From Penicillus capitatus (Eukaryota; Chlorophyta): a DNA stretch of 64,000 bases. Positions 22,277 to 34,700 of this stretch are shown here, one piece after another. The notes under the pieces were generated by a model. The model saw only the letters and a list, made by a program, of their open reading frames with translations. It ran no database searches and was not told the DNA's origin. The position numbers and the translations under genes were made by a program. Position 1 is the stretch's first letter; the number at the start of each line of letters is the position of its first letter. Location: assembly GCA_965649825.1 (NCBI GenBank), contig OZ287700.1, positions 62,001 through 126,000 of the forward strand, written 5' to 3'.

Positions 22277-23644
22277 TCATTTGCCGAATGCATTTTTTAA
22301 GATGAAAATCTTCTCGCTTCTGAAACGAGTAATAAGATCTTCTCTGTCATCTGCAGCGCTCTGTACAGGCACTTGCAAATTGGTCGTCTCTTCTTGGCAG
22401 AATTCTGCGAGAATGTGAGAGACAATGTCATCTTGGTGCGGTGTGTTTGGAATCCAAGATCTCAGAGTCTCCACGACCGATGAATCGAATCCTCCTCTGT
22501 AGATGTCGATATCTGCGGGGACAACATCGATGGGGAATGATGGCTTTCCATGTATCTCTTCAAACAGCTGGTAGAGTTTGGCCATTCCCTTTTCCACACG
22601 AACAAAGTCGTGAGGGTTGTCTTTTTCAACAAAGCCGTAATACTGTAGCAAATCATCGTTTGACTTGCTGCCATAGCTAATGAAAACCTGGTCGCCAACA
22701 TCATAGTCTCTATCCAAGCGCACGCTGTAGCCGTCAGAGAAGTAGTCGTACTTCAGATCACACTGGACGTTGCAGTTGTGATTGATGAAGTCGACACCAG
22801 GTGCAAGCAGATAGACTCTTAATCTCTGAGAAAGAAAGACATCATACAGAAGATTGAAAACCGAAACAGAAACCACAGCATTGAAGGTCTGTGTGATGGA
22901 CTCTGTACCCGAGAGCAAAATGTTGGCTGCGGCAAGCAGAAAGATGACCATTCCCAGTCGGATACGATCGGGCAGCCTGCTGCCGATATAAGGCCCGCTA
23001 AACGAACGGCTGCGTACAAGAGACAGACACGAAAGAAAGAGGTCTTTGTCCAGCTTCAATTCGGGTGCCTCCTTGGCCAGCATGTCTGCAAGCTGTTGCC
23101 ACTCTCTCTTTTGTTTCTTGATGGATTGGACCAATGATGGATACCTGAGATTCATCAGATCTTTTTCCGGCCAAAAGAAAGGGATATCTGCTTTCTCGGG
23201 CAGACTGCGGAGGTAGCCAGCATAGTCAGAATCTTTGCCTTTGACCCGCTCTAACATGACCATTAGAGCTAGCTTAACATACCAGGCTTGTTTATTCCAG
23301 ACATCTGGAGGGCATTCAACAGGTCCTTTTGTGTTGGGCTCGATAAACAAAGCGCTGGTTCTTGGAAGCTGTACCGCAACGTCACCGGCTTTGATGGTTT
23401 CCAAAGCCTCCATTCCTCTCAGCCCCCCATTAAACTTCGCGATTCCAAGCTTTGGAAATCGGATACGTTTTTGATTTGCCCATCTATCGAAAGCGGCTGT
23501 CGAAATCTCTTGACAGCAAAGGACGCGGCCAGAGACGATGCCATGTGTTCTGGATAGCATCTTTCCAATCAGGTATCTTGTCAGCACGGGACGGTTAAGC
23601 CGCGGAACAGGAGTACGGCGACAGTTGGCGTCACAGGGAGCCAC
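22277..23644 (-). CDS. SET-domain protein methyltransferase (Rubisco LSMT/SETD-like)
   Basis: Intronless frame of 455 aa. SET motifs are RGMEALETIKAGDVAVQLPR at the start of the domain, then VDFINHNCNVQCDL (NHxC) and VFISYGSKSNDDLLQYYGF, which bind S-adenosylmethionine and form the active site. The arrangement, with a Rubisco-LSMT-like substrate region behind it, fits the LSMT/SETD3/SETD6 lysine or histidine methyltransferase group. Between RSRSFSGPY and the NHxC motif lies a hydrophobic insert (GMVIFLLAAANILL and following) that resembles a subgroup I associate with plastids. The N-terminus is basic and could be a transit peptide; an internal Met 28 codons in is an alternative start. Substrate unknown. 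Confidence 0.87.
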   Translation of the reverse strand: MAPCDANCRRTPVPRLNRPVLTRYLIGKMLSRTHGIVSGRVLCCQEISTAAFDRWANQKRIRFPKLGIAKFNGGLRGMEALETIKAGDVAVQLPRTSALFIEPNTKGPVECPPDVWNKQAWYVKLALMVMLERVKGKDSDYAGYLRSLPEKADIPFFWPEKDLMNLRYPSLVQSIKKQKREWQQLADMLAKEAPELKLDKDLFLSCLSLVRSRSFSGPYIGSRLPDRIRLGMVIFLLAAANILLSGTESITQTFNAVVSVSVFNLLYDVFLSQRLRVYLLAPGVDFINHNCNVQCDLKYDYFSDGYSVRLDRDYDVGDQVFISYGSKSNDDLLQYYGFVEKDNPHDFVRVEKGMAKLYQLFEEIHGKPSFPIDVVPADIDIYRGGFDSSVVETLRSWIPNTPHQDDIVSHILAEFCQEETTNLQVPVQSAADDREDLITRFRSEKIFILKNAFGK

Positions 23645-24028
23645 TGCCTCGACACCCCGATGGAAGTTGACCTTTCCCTATCAATAGTTCTATTATCAAC
23701 GCCAAGATTACCGCATCCGTCCGTTTCTCTCCCAGCTCTTGCATAGTTGTCTTCTAACCGTGATGATTGGAGTCTGTTGTTCTCTCTGTTAGCACCCCCA
23801 GACTCCTCGTCCTTCCTCGCTGCTGCTCTCACAGAATTTGCCGCAGCGGCAACACGTTTCTTTGCTCGTCATCGTCGCGGACCGCAATTTCCTTCAAGGA
23901 AAACAACGACGGTCCCGTCCTTTTTCTCTGTGTGTCACGTTGCTAAGCATTTTGACCCTAGGTAAGAATAGCGGTTAGTGCTTGAATTTCTTGAACAATA
24001 GAATTTGTTTTAGGGAAGAAAATTCCGT
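23645..24028. promoter_or_regulatory. divergent intergenic spacer
   Basis: A 384-bp spacer between the leftward SET gene and the rightward kinase gene. It must hold both promoters. No clear element was recognised. Confidence 0.35.
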
Positions 24029-25067
24029 ATGAAGCGTTTTCAGCGCGACTGTGGCGTCACCAATCCGATTGGTACTGTTTACGCCTCCGTTCCTTACTCG
24101 GACAATCGCTTCAAAAAGATATGCCGCGTCGGCGAAGGTTATGGTGGACGTGTCGTTAAGAGCGTCGACAAACAGAGCGGAGATTTGGTCGCTTTGAAGA
24201 TCATCGACTTGAAACAGGCAAACTATGCTAGAGCTGTCGCCGAGGTGCGCAACCACAGCAAACTGCATCACCACAATGTCATCAAGCTCAGACAAGTCTA
24301 TTTAAGAAGCGAGCGTTTTGTTTACCTCGTCCTTGATTATGCTGACCTGGGAGACCTGCAACAATTTCTACTCGAAAAAAGAAGTGGAATCTTGCCGGAG
24401 AATATGGCAAAGTACATATTTCGTCAGATTGTGGAAGGGGTGCAATACATCCACAGTCAAGGAATCGTTTCGAGGGATATCAAACTGGCGAACGTCCTTG
24501 TCCTATCCAACAACAACAGTGTCGAACAGCTGCCGACGATTAAGTTGTGCGACTTCGGATTCAGTCATGACTGCAACGAATCGAAAACAAAGTAATCCAA
24601 TACGCTATGGAAACATCGAAGAGGCCATCTGAGCGCTCACTTGTACTTTATTTAGATCCTGTGTGGGCACGCCGGAGTATGTGCCTCCAGAGATTATCGA
24701 TGCAGATGACGTGAACCCATACGATGGATTCAAGGTGGATTCCTGGTCGTGTGCCGTGGTTCTCTTCAATCTAGTTACTGGTCATCAACCGTTCTCTGGG
24801 ATCAAAATCGGTGGTAAATATGACAAAATGACAGCGGACACCTTCTTGCACAAAATTCTGGCTGTTGATTACTCCTTCCCTCCCGATGTTTCTTTGTCCG
24901 AAGATTGCATCAGTTTAATTAAGGGATGCCTCGTGAAAGATCCCGAAAAGCGTATGAGTATCGCAGATATTCTCAAGCATCCTTGGCTGCACCAGTCTCG
25001 GGGGGCAAGCTTGCAGGATCCATTGGTGGTGGAAGATCGTATTATGGCAAGCTGCTATGAAACGTAA
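24029..25067 (+). CDS. Ser/Thr protein kinase (CAMK-like) with SRD catalytic loop
   Basis: A 324-aa protein that is essentially only a kinase domain. Exons 24029-24591 and 24656-25067; the 64-bp intron lies just after the activation segment start. Motifs: glycine loop GEGYGGRVVKS, VAIK lysine in LVALKIID, catalytic loop VSRDIKLANVL (Ser replaces the usual His of HRD), CDFGFSHD, and GTPEYVPPEII in place of APE. The C-lobe contains VDSWSCAVVLFNLVTG and DPEKRMSIADILKHPWL, the usual CAMK/SnRK-type ending. No regulatory domain follows. Likely a soluble kinase; pathway unknown. Confidence 0.92.
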
Positions 25068-26950
25068 GGTTGCTGTGATCACCATAGCTCTTCACCCACC
25101 ACCACCACTACTCATCTTGCGTTCTATTACGCATAACTGTAAAATAATCTTTGGACACATTTTGATCTTTGTCCGGAAAGTCGCGTGGTAGACCAGTTAT
25201 CGGGGAATTAGGGTATACGGGGTTCTCTTCGATTTTCACGTCGAATGAACAAAATATCACACTGGGTTTATCTCTCTCCTCTATGACTTCAAATATTCAA
25301 AGATTATACGGGATTGGTAGGCAATCTTGTGATTCGCACTTGAAGGATCTATCGTTTACCGTTTAGTTTCAAAACAACAACATCACAAGACGAAAGGAAA
25401 AGAAAACAACAAGACATCATGCCTTGTGTTTATGTGATCTGCTTGGTCGTTATTAGATTGTTTACCTTGGGGTCAATCTTCACATGGCGGCAGTCGTTCT
25501 TTGATCTTTCCGGTGATGTTAAAGAATTACTTCTCTGACCACCCGTGTCTACCACTTTTCGTGCCTCTATCGAAAGTGACACACCTAGCTGGTGACCTGC
25601 CAAAATGAAAAGGACTTTTACCGTTTCGCTTTCTTATTCTAACGTCTGCCGTACAAACTCAAAATCGCTGTGTTGTCATGAGCAGCTAGCTCTCAAGCAT
25701 CAACTGAGTCTCTTTCAGCTTACTTAGAGATTGCAGTGTGAAACACATGCATTGCTATCGAACCGAACAGCCTGTCGATAATAACCGTCGGCAACCGTTT
25801 GAACGTCCGGGATGTTGTCGCCATATGATGCACATGCAAACATCATGCAGCATTCATTTCAAATCGACCGATGGACTGGGAACGATGGATCTTGAATCTG
25901 TAATGCATCATTCACTTTCTTGACCTTTGAATCTGTGGCATCCCACCCACCGTTACTCTCTCATGATCGCTCTACTAGTGTGGACGTTGCCCGATCGACT
26001 TTGGAGATCAACAAATTTAAATACTTTCCAATCTGCCACTAACGGGATAAGGGAATCGATTGTGGGGGCCCTAGCATTCACGTTTTGAGGTTGTGGTTGT
26101 CGTTGTTGTCACATTGTCTTCGTTACCTTCGTTGTCGTCGTTGTCCTCACCATTGTTGTTGTCGTTGTTGTTGTTAATAGAACAGATCAGATGTCTCAAA
26201 ACTCATGTTTTTATTCTCCTAGATTGTTACAGTCACGGGTCTGGTGTGTGATGTGATGATCTCTGGAACGCGTGTGACAGTCAGTCATTCGATTGTACGA
26301 TCGAAACTGTGGTCTTAGGTGACAACAAGAGTGCTTGCTCATTGAGATGCGTTCAAACTCAGTCCAATGTCAATGGCGAGAGCAGTGTTGAGAAGGTTTT
26401 TTGTGATGACCGAAGATCTCCCGGGGCTGTTCTCTCGCGCCTGTGTCTTTGATGATAGGGATGGCGCAGTGTTCAGTCGTAAGGATTCATGTTTCTTAAA
26501 GAGACTTCTTCTTGTGTTTGCTGAGACACAATGACTCTGTTATGTCAAGAAAGAAATTTTACGCGCAAAACCCATTGCCCTATTCATAACAAACTCGCGA
26601 ACAACATTGAATGCACATACGCTTCTTCAGTCAGTCAGTCAGTCGCATTGACAGATTCATTCAGATGGCGTATTCCTTCTAACGCATGTAGAGCCAGGCA
26701 ACGTCTATTAAGGGTTTTGCAAACAAGCAAGCAAACAAACAAACTAGAGGCACAGTGAGTGTCCTTCACAGAGGGAGTCGATCCTCAGAAGACGGGGCAG
26801 ACAATGAATGCAACAATACCCATACACAGATGTCAACTGGGATCTTCCTTTATAGATGATATCGCACCACGACCAGCCTTTGACAGAACAGTTGATTTTG
26901 GCACTTGGATCACGGCAGTCTAGCCACAATGAGAAGTCTCTGGAACAGAT
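25068..26950. other. intergenic, simple repeats
   Basis: No convincing gene in 1.9 kb. It contains a GTT/GTC-rich microsatellite (26092-26177), a short CAGT run (about 26627-26643) and a CAAA/CAAG run (about 26721-26745). A Cys-rich leftward frame at 26929-26744, directly downstream of the PhoX stop, could be an alternative last exon of that gene but is unsupported. Confidence 0.45.
26092..26177. repeat. imperfect (GTT/GTC)n microsatellite
   Basis: Roughly 85 bp of GTT and GTC triplets with interruptions on the + strand. It lies outside any gene I can see. Confidence 0.8.
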
Positions 26951-29900
26951 TTAGGACGTTTTGACTCCGGCTGGACAGGTGAAGGAAGAATCAAGGTTTT
27001 TGTCATAGCAAACGGTGTCACTGATCTTCAAACTCGATCGTCGTGCATCGGCTTCCGGCAATACGAATGGACCAATGACTCCAAAGACGGCAGCAGGATC
27101 GTCTGGGTTCACCACCTGGTTGAAGCCTCCGAGGTAGAGCTCGTTGGCCACGACCGAGATGTATGCCGCATCGCCCACATTGGGATACCAGACAGTACTC
27201 GTCAATGCAGCCCGGTTAGGACCGGTCATGATCCGCGTCTTCTCTCTCTTCTCCGTTGGATCGACGACCCAAAGGGCATTGTTCATATGTCCACAATCCA
27301 TCGGACTGGTGTCCAATCTGCAAGAGTCCTCGGCAATGATGATCTGACGATGGCCTGGAATGCTGGTAATGTCTTTAGGATTTGCCATTTGCTCAATGTC
27401 GCAGTTGTTGTCGCCAACGGTTCCCTGATCATCCGAACCGCAAAAGTACTGTTTAAACTCAGCTGTGTCATAATCTTCTGTCACTCGCATCTGATAGATA
27501 CAGCCGCAAGGAGACAATGCCACCTTGATGCTGTTTGTGCTGCCTTCAACGTCATCCTGAAGCATGATCTTATCTCTGGCCGTCACTCTGTTGATGGTCA
27601 CAAACAACTAGAAGACACAGAGCAAACATGAGTGATCCACGCTGCCTGAAGAATGCAGGGATTCTTACGGCTGATGTTGTCGGGTCGAACACGAGACCTT
27701 TAACGTTGGCCAATTCAATAGATGCTTTTCTCAGTGCTGCATACCGCCTTGTCTCAAAGAAAGCAGCATACGTTTCCATATCTTTCTTAACGTCGAGACA
27801 CTCGACTCTGGATTTCACGTTAATGGTCTGTAGGCGACAGGATTTGGTTCCGGGAATGGAATCGAAGATATCTGCGAATTTGATCGAGTCAGACATCTTG
27901 ATCAACTCATCGTTTGAGGCTGAGCCTAGACGAATCCATTTGATATCGAAGGATTGCAACGTTCCACGTTTCGGCTGGAATTGGGCGGCGTACAGCGTTC
28001 CAGCAGACAGGTCGTTCTTCTTGAAGGCGATAAACTTGAAAAGACCACCTCCCACTTGTCGACCTTCTGTCCAGTCCGTCATGTAAACCGTCTTGCCATC
28101 GGGCATAATCTGCATGTCTCCGTGAGAGAAGCGACCCAATGTCATGTACTTTGTCGGACTCGTGCAACCATTCTTGCTGACTTTCACTTCATAGACATAT
28201 CCATACTTGTACGGATTGAAGATCCTTCCAAGTTTGTCGAATTTATTCTTGAAATCGTCAAAGTACGTTCCGAAATAACGGACGAACTGGATACTCTTGG
28301 TAAAGGAGTCCTCCGCACGCGATTTGAAACATCCGGAGAATCCCGTAAGGCATGGATATCCCAAGAAGTCCATGGCATCTGGCTCAAATGCCTCTCCTGC
28401 AATGTGTGTATTCCACGGAGACACCAATCCGCTTCCAGAGACCCCCCACAGACCGCCATGTTCCTTCCAGTCGACGTAGTCCACACTCGCAACTTCCAAT
28501 TCTGGTGCCTCTCCTTTCTTTTTGGATCGTTCATAACTGAAAACGTAGCTGACAGCTGGAATGGAGTTGGTAGAGACCACTGAGAAGATGGTACCACACA
28601 TGTCAATGAGCGAAGAGAATCCGAAGCTGTGATGCGTTTCTTCGACATCGACCACTTTTGGATCACCTGGACCTTCCTCGTAAGAGCTCACAGGTTTGAA
28701 ATTCTCGTCAACCACGACGCCGATCTTCACTTCTCCCTTTTTGTTTCCTGCCTGTTTGTAAGCGACTCCGGAACGAATCAATTCTGTAAAGCCGGGGATC
28801 TCCTCAGCAACTCCCGTTGTCACCACTCTGAAAACTTGTGGAATTCCTTTTGGACCAACAGCGTAAGGCACTCCCACAGAACTGAAGGTCAATTTTTCAC
28901 CAGCTGTCAAATCAAAGGATCCCAGATACGAAAGCCAACCCTTTTGATCGTAAGGATGGGCAATGGTGACGCCGATATAGTTGTTTCCACCAACCACATC
29001 CTGGAACCAGCTGATCGATGACAAACCTCCTTGCAGTGGAGCTGTCAGGATTCGAGAATAATAGCCTGTGGCTGGATCATATGCCCACAAGACATTGTTC
29101 TCGTGATTTTCGCTGTCCTCTCCAATCAACAGATTCTCAAAGTTGTTAGCAAATGTCAATGATCGAGCATTGGCAACGCTTTCAGTGCTACACTTGTTGT
29201 TGGCATCTACAACAAGACACGCAACGGTTAGCTGTTATGTACTGAAATCAAAAAGATTTGTTTACCGTCTGGGGTGCTCGTTGTGCCACACATGATGGCT
29301 GTCATCGATGTCGCATCGCCTGTGTCTTCTTCGGTATCGATTTCAAAGACGCAGCCGCATGGATTTCCTTCGACGATTGCTTTGTCCTTTCCGGATCCGA
29401 CAGACAGGACGCCCGCTTCGATGCTCTTCGCCGCGATGTAGACTTTGTTAGAGTTCAAACGTGTGGCAATTTCAGAGAATTGGAAGACTCCAATGGTGGC
29501 TCCCTTGATCAGTGCCAGACGAGCTGGCTCGAAAATCGCAGCCAATGTCTCATCTTTCACTTTCAAGCACTCAATGTACTCTACGACAAGGAGGTTGCGC
29601 ACAGCCGTCGTGTTAAACCCGATGCTCACCGGTGAACTCGACGAATTCCTTGCCGGTGCCACAGCCGCTGCCTCTCGGCTCATCGTAATCAAAAATGTCA
29701 TCGAAACTGAGGGGAGCAACTTCAGGATTGCCAGATACTTCGTTCTCGACTGCGCTGACATCCGTTTCTGCAAGTTCAACCCACTCGATATCGAAAACAT
29801 CACCCACATTGATCGCCGAGATGCGTTTCTTGGCTCTGAAGAGAGCGGCGTACAGGACACCAGAAGTGAACGAACCGTCGCCGGAGTCCTCGAATTTGAA

Positions 29901-31024
29901 CAGACCTCCGGTTCCACCGGACAGGTACATGGTGACGCCATTTTGCATGACGGCCACTCCCTGAGCGCCGATTCTGCCAACGGCATAGAGCTTGTCGACC
30001 TCATCAACAACACGGTCATCATCGAGAGCTTTCAAACTGACCGTATAAGGAAACCCGTAACGGTAAACTCTGCAGACAGGCACGAACACAACCGAATCAC
30101 AAAATGATCACACTTTAAGAGTGAGCGCACTTGAATCCAGGGATGCCCTTTTGTGGTGAGGAATTGAGTCTGCCGTCCTTTTTCAGTTCCTCTGGCGTTC
30201 TTACGAAATATCTCATGAAATCCAGAATATCAAAATACATATCCTCATCGAAATTAGACAGACATTCAAACTCCTTTGGATCCGACAAGCATTTCACGGA
30301 AGAAAAAATGCGACCTGAATGGACATCACGACAGATGGTGTGACAAGACTGATGCAACGGATGGCAATGACATCTCACCGTCCGGTGGGAGGCCTTCTGT
30401 TCCAATCATGATACTGTCGGGTGTCAATGATGATGCCCTTGGCTTCCAGAGTCCTCCAAATTTACCAAAGTTCACAGGAATGGTCAAACGCGACGCAAGG
30501 TCCGTGTCGTTCTCGAGACGCACACGGACTCGGTATAGGACTCCCGGATTCGGCTCCTCGAACGTGTACATCATAAACCAGCGGTCCGAATTCGTTTCCT
30601 GAAGCAGAATGCCGCCACTCGGGTTGTGCGAAATTTCCACCTAGACGCGAGAAGCTAACCGACGACGCATCGCTGGGAGGAAACTCACAGCGCGGCGTCG
30701 CTTCTCCACACGATCTTTCAGCGAATCCCTGTCGTAGCGCGTCACGTTTGAGCTCTGAATGTTGAGCACTTCGCCCATGAGTGTGCATCCTGGTAAGATG
30801 CAGTTGTGGTCTTCCGTGGTTCTTCCAATACGACTCCATGTGTTCCTGGTCGGTCGACCGTAAGTCGCTTTTCTCGTTGCGCGAATGCCCGCTTTGAGTT
30901 CGAATCCGTCTTTGAGCGCCAGGAGCTGCTCAAACTGTATATATCCCTCAGCAAGGTTCGCGCATATTAGAAACAAAACCGCCAACAAGGGCGGCAGCAG
31001 TGTATGGCTTCTCATGGACAGCAA
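26951..31024 (-). CDS. secreted protein with two PhoX-like (DUF839) modules
   Basis: Seven exons (31024-30689, 30640-30379, 30314-30131, 30069-29630, 29580-29266, 29206-27669, 27607-26951) sum to 3732 nt, 1243 aa. A signal peptide (LLPPLLAVLFLICANLAEG) starts the protein. Two copies of a DUF839/PhoX beta-propeller follow. Copy 1 has FGGLWKPRASSLTPDSIM, GGLFKFEDSGDGSFTSGVLYAA and FDIEWVEL. Copy 2 has HGGLWGVSGSGLVSPWNTHIAGEAFEPDA, GGGLFKFIAFKKNDLSAGTLYAA and FDIKWIRL. The linking intron 29207-29265 (59 bp) joins the end of copy 1 to copy 2 in frame, so this is one gene. PhoX proteins are Ca/Fe-dependent phosphomonoesterases that release phosphate outside the cell. Copy 1 has lost the SPWNTHIAGE-type metal-region motif (TPDSIMIGTE instead), so it may be less active (inference). 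The first ATG at 31024 or the one at 31015 could be used. Confidence 0.9.
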
Positions 31025-31387
31025 ATCAACAAGTATTCAAGACACCTGAAACAATACGAGGCAAACGAGGTTGTTTGTTGTAGCACTTTTAAATACACGT
31101 GTAGCGGTTACCGCGGGTAGTGATATAGACAGCGGCAGCGGCAGCAGAGAAGCAATCACGAAGACAGATGCACACCTTTCTGTGCTAAAACTCTCTCCAG
31201 CACAAAGCGAAGCTTCAAAGGTGTTCTCTAAGTTAAGGCTAGGTTCGGAATGGAATTTCGCGAGGAGCGGACGAATTTCAATGTGAATTAACCGGTCGAC
31301 GTGTCACAAATCGCTGCACGCCGTTTGTTTGTAATGCTTTACATGATGCGCGGCATTCGTTGCGAATAAACCAATCACAGTAACCGT
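31025..31387. other. intergenic, upstream of PhoX gene
   Basis: No gene seen. It includes the likely PhoX promoter on the opposite strand. A Ser/Gly repeat-like triplet run (GGCAGC) occurs near 31131-31146. Confidence 0.35.
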
Positions 31388-31775
31388 CCAAGAACCGACC
31401 GCCTCTTAACATTCAAGACAAAAAACCGTCAAACATGGAACAGTAGTTATAGCATGTTGGCAGAAAATATAGACACATGACAGACATTCTCTGATACTTC
31501 AAGCAAATGGCGTCCAAGAACCGACCGCCTCTTAACATTCAAGACAAAAAACCGTCAAACATGGAGCAGTAGTTATAGTATGTTGGCTGAAAATATAGAC
31601 ACATGACAGACATTCTCTGATACTTCAAGCAAATGGCGTCCAAGAACCGACCGCCTCTTAACATTCAAGGCAAAAAACCGTCAAACATGGAGCAAGCAGT
31701 AGTTATAGTATGTTGGCTGAAAATATAGATACATGACAGACATTCTCTAATAGTTCAACAAAAAGGCGTCCCGAA
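31388..31775. repeat. three tandem copies of a ~125-bp unit including the APC1 3' end
   Basis: Units start at about 31388, 31515 and 31640 with CCAAGAACCGACCGCCTC. Copies are nearly identical, with a few substitutions and a small insertion in the third. The last part of the third copy carries the final APC1 codons and stop (DAFLLNY then TAG). In copies 1 and 2 the corresponding bases differ and lack that stop. The array therefore appears to come from duplication of the APC1 3' end and its flank. Confidence 0.85.
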
Positions 31776-34700
31776 TGTTATGATTTTTGTCTGGCTTCCC
31801 ATCGTGACTTGAGAGATCGGCCTCGATGAAGGAGAGGAAACAGTTGAAGAGAAGTTGGATGTGACGCGATTCTGCGGGCCATGACTCACATGCCTTGTCA
31901 TAGTAGTACATAAGGGCCGTTGGTTCGTCGGTTGTCATCTCCTCCGACACAAAACGCATCGACAGAAAGATTTCCCACAACTGATTCCGTATTTCCGTCA
32001 GATGCAGATACTGAATAAGTGGCGGCGGCAATCTGTGACACAGAATCATTTGGTGCATCGAGGAGATGTGGAGGCAGTGAATGGCACGAACTTCTCATCG
32101 TTGACAATTCGCTTCTCATCAGCATCAAAAAAGGAATGGAACAGATCACAATTGTAATACTCTTCAGCAGCATGGAAGTTCGACATCCATAGTACCATCT
32201 CTGAGATGATGTCACTCTATCATTCAGAACTCACTGCATTGAGGGGCCACTTACCGATTTCGGATCGAGTCCTGCGCGGCTGACCAGCAGAAACACTTCT
32301 AATGGGTTCTGCTTCAGACGCCAACTGCTTGCATTTATCATAGAGTCTGTGCACATCCATGTAGGTGTTCAGCATGTCAGGCTTATCTTGCTCGACGCAT
32401 TCTGACAAAATTCCACGGCAGAAGAGCACAAAGTCTCTCATTCTTGGATCTTGCATCCGTGCTACAACACACCATGCATTGGTCAGTTGGCCAGGTCTTG
32501 GAGCAGCAAGGGAATGACCTTCGGAACAGTAAGTCTTGGCAAAGCCAGTGAACACTGGATCGATGTCGTGTTCTTTGAAGAGCTCCATCAGTTCTGAGTA
32601 ATGCTCCGGTCCATCATCTCTGCACACAGCACACATGCTCACACAGTTATGACAGTCTTCATGAGTGACCGACAGTTGAAGAAAGGCTCGAGTGCCAAGG
32701 GCCATTCCGCACGGGTCACGCTCGTAGGGCAACATCCATTTCTTTCGCTTCACATAGATCTTGCGTTCCTGATAGATTCTATCCAAACCATATCCACTGA
32801 TCTTGCACGGATGATATCTGCTGCCAATAACACTCAGCGACGACACCTTGAGAGGAGATGCCGTTGTTACGCTAAGAGTGAGAAATGTGTGAGATGGCGC
32901 ATACCAGATGTCGTTCGGGAAGTAGACAGGGAGTGCCGAGCTCGTGCTTTAATGTCACATAATCTGTCTCGGAGTACTCCGACGTTTCTGCCATTAAATG
33001 ATCGCCGTCACGATCCGTCGTTGCCGGTTGGGATGCTAATGGGTATGGCTTGGTCTTCGAAATTCTCTGTTCGACTATGATGGGAGCAAAGACCGCTTCA
33101 CCTGAATCGACATCAATGGCTGACAATCCACGGTCTTCGGCAGCCAGTACATAAAGATGACGAAACGCCTAGGCAACAGGACAATGTATGAGCAGCTCTA
33201 CCACCAAGCACGAAACGGCAGCAGTCCGAGTCTCACCTGTAAATGAACTTGGTTATCGGAGATGAGAATTGGAAATTGAGGGAAAACAGCCATTAGCAAA
33301 CAGGCAATGGAGAGATTGTCCGTCTTAAAACCTACACGTGAACAGACGTTGCAATGCAGTCGTCGTCTGAGACCAGTCCATCATGGGGGTACCTTGCCGC
33401 CCACCTCCCAGAAAAACGAACCCTGTGGCCATGGTTATTGCCATGTAGTCGCCATATACAATATCTGATACCACTTCCTTCAACGAGGAGGATTTGACGA
33501 TTCTCTTTCGTAGACATTCCAGCAGTAGGAATGTTTGGTTGTGTCCAGATCCAGCCATGACAATACCAAGAGCCAGAGCAGTGATGCACAAGACCGACTC
33601 CATCACCCGCTTGTCTATTCGGTTGAAGCTCTCCACGGGATGGGCAATTCCATCTATGGCCTTGTACTTGAACTCCATGAACTGCACGAGATAATTGCTG
33701 AGCATAGATCTGGCTGCCTCATTGTTGGTACTGGCAAATCGCAAGCCAATTGCCAAACATGCACCAGCAACGGCATACAGATGTGCCTTGCCAATGTCAT
33801 GCAGAGTCTGAGATGCTGTAGGTTCAAAATAGTCTGTCAATGCGTGGTCTGTCATAAGTGTTGGAAGCATAGACTCTATCCACTTCTCTGACGGCAGGAT
33901 GTCATACCACAAAACAAGTGCTTTCGCCACGACACGATGCAGCACAAAATCGTGACGAATGTGATCGAGTTCATATGTTGTGCTTGGAAGAGTAAAGAGC
34001 TTCGCGATGTTCCTGTTGTGCGTTTTTAGGTACATCAAGGACAATGCGAACGTCGCAGCAGGGCCAGTCACATCTGTGTCCAGATACTCACTTTCCAGTA
34101 CAACCTAAGAGGCACAGGTCCGTCAGCAACGTAGAGGATTCAGGGGTGTTTGCGTTCGGACATTGGATTGGCTGATAATGACATTGGCTTGCTCTCCTTC
34201 GAGACCATGTTGCGTTTGATCTCGACTCAAACTGTCGCAGAGAATTGGAATGTCTGCCACAGTTTCGGCATCATCCAGACCGTCATTCCACGGAACACCC
34301 CCTGGTCCAAGCAGAGTGGTAGGCGGAGCTGACTGATTGGCGATGTCCGTTGGCTCGACGAGCGGATCGCGGCCGCCAATCATGTATTGCCACAGCATTT
34401 CGGTGATTTTGTCGTAGTAGTATCCTCGCAGTCGATCGCCAGCTCCGAGGTTGATCAGTCCAATTGCAAATCCAGCAGCCAGTGCATATCCTTCTCTGTC
34501 CAAAGTGACACCTCCATAAGGAACACTACGCCAGAAACGCTCCGAGGGTGCTGCTCCGGGAAAGAGAGGGTGGCGGCTTACTTTGATCGAATGTTGGGTG
34601 GTCTTACCCCTGGATGTCGTCCGAGTTCGTCCAACATGCGTTTTGTGGTCGTGTGATTGCCGCTGTTTGCTTTTAGGAATCCAATTGAGAGCAACATGGC

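Noticed and set aside
26627-26745. Short CAGT and CAAA/CAAG runs as a CRISPR-like or satellite array
   Set aside because: Only ordinary microsatellite runs of a few units, without spacers.
29445-30107. Rightward 220-codon frame
   Set aside because: Antisense to PhoX exons with clear domain motifs and spliced frame.
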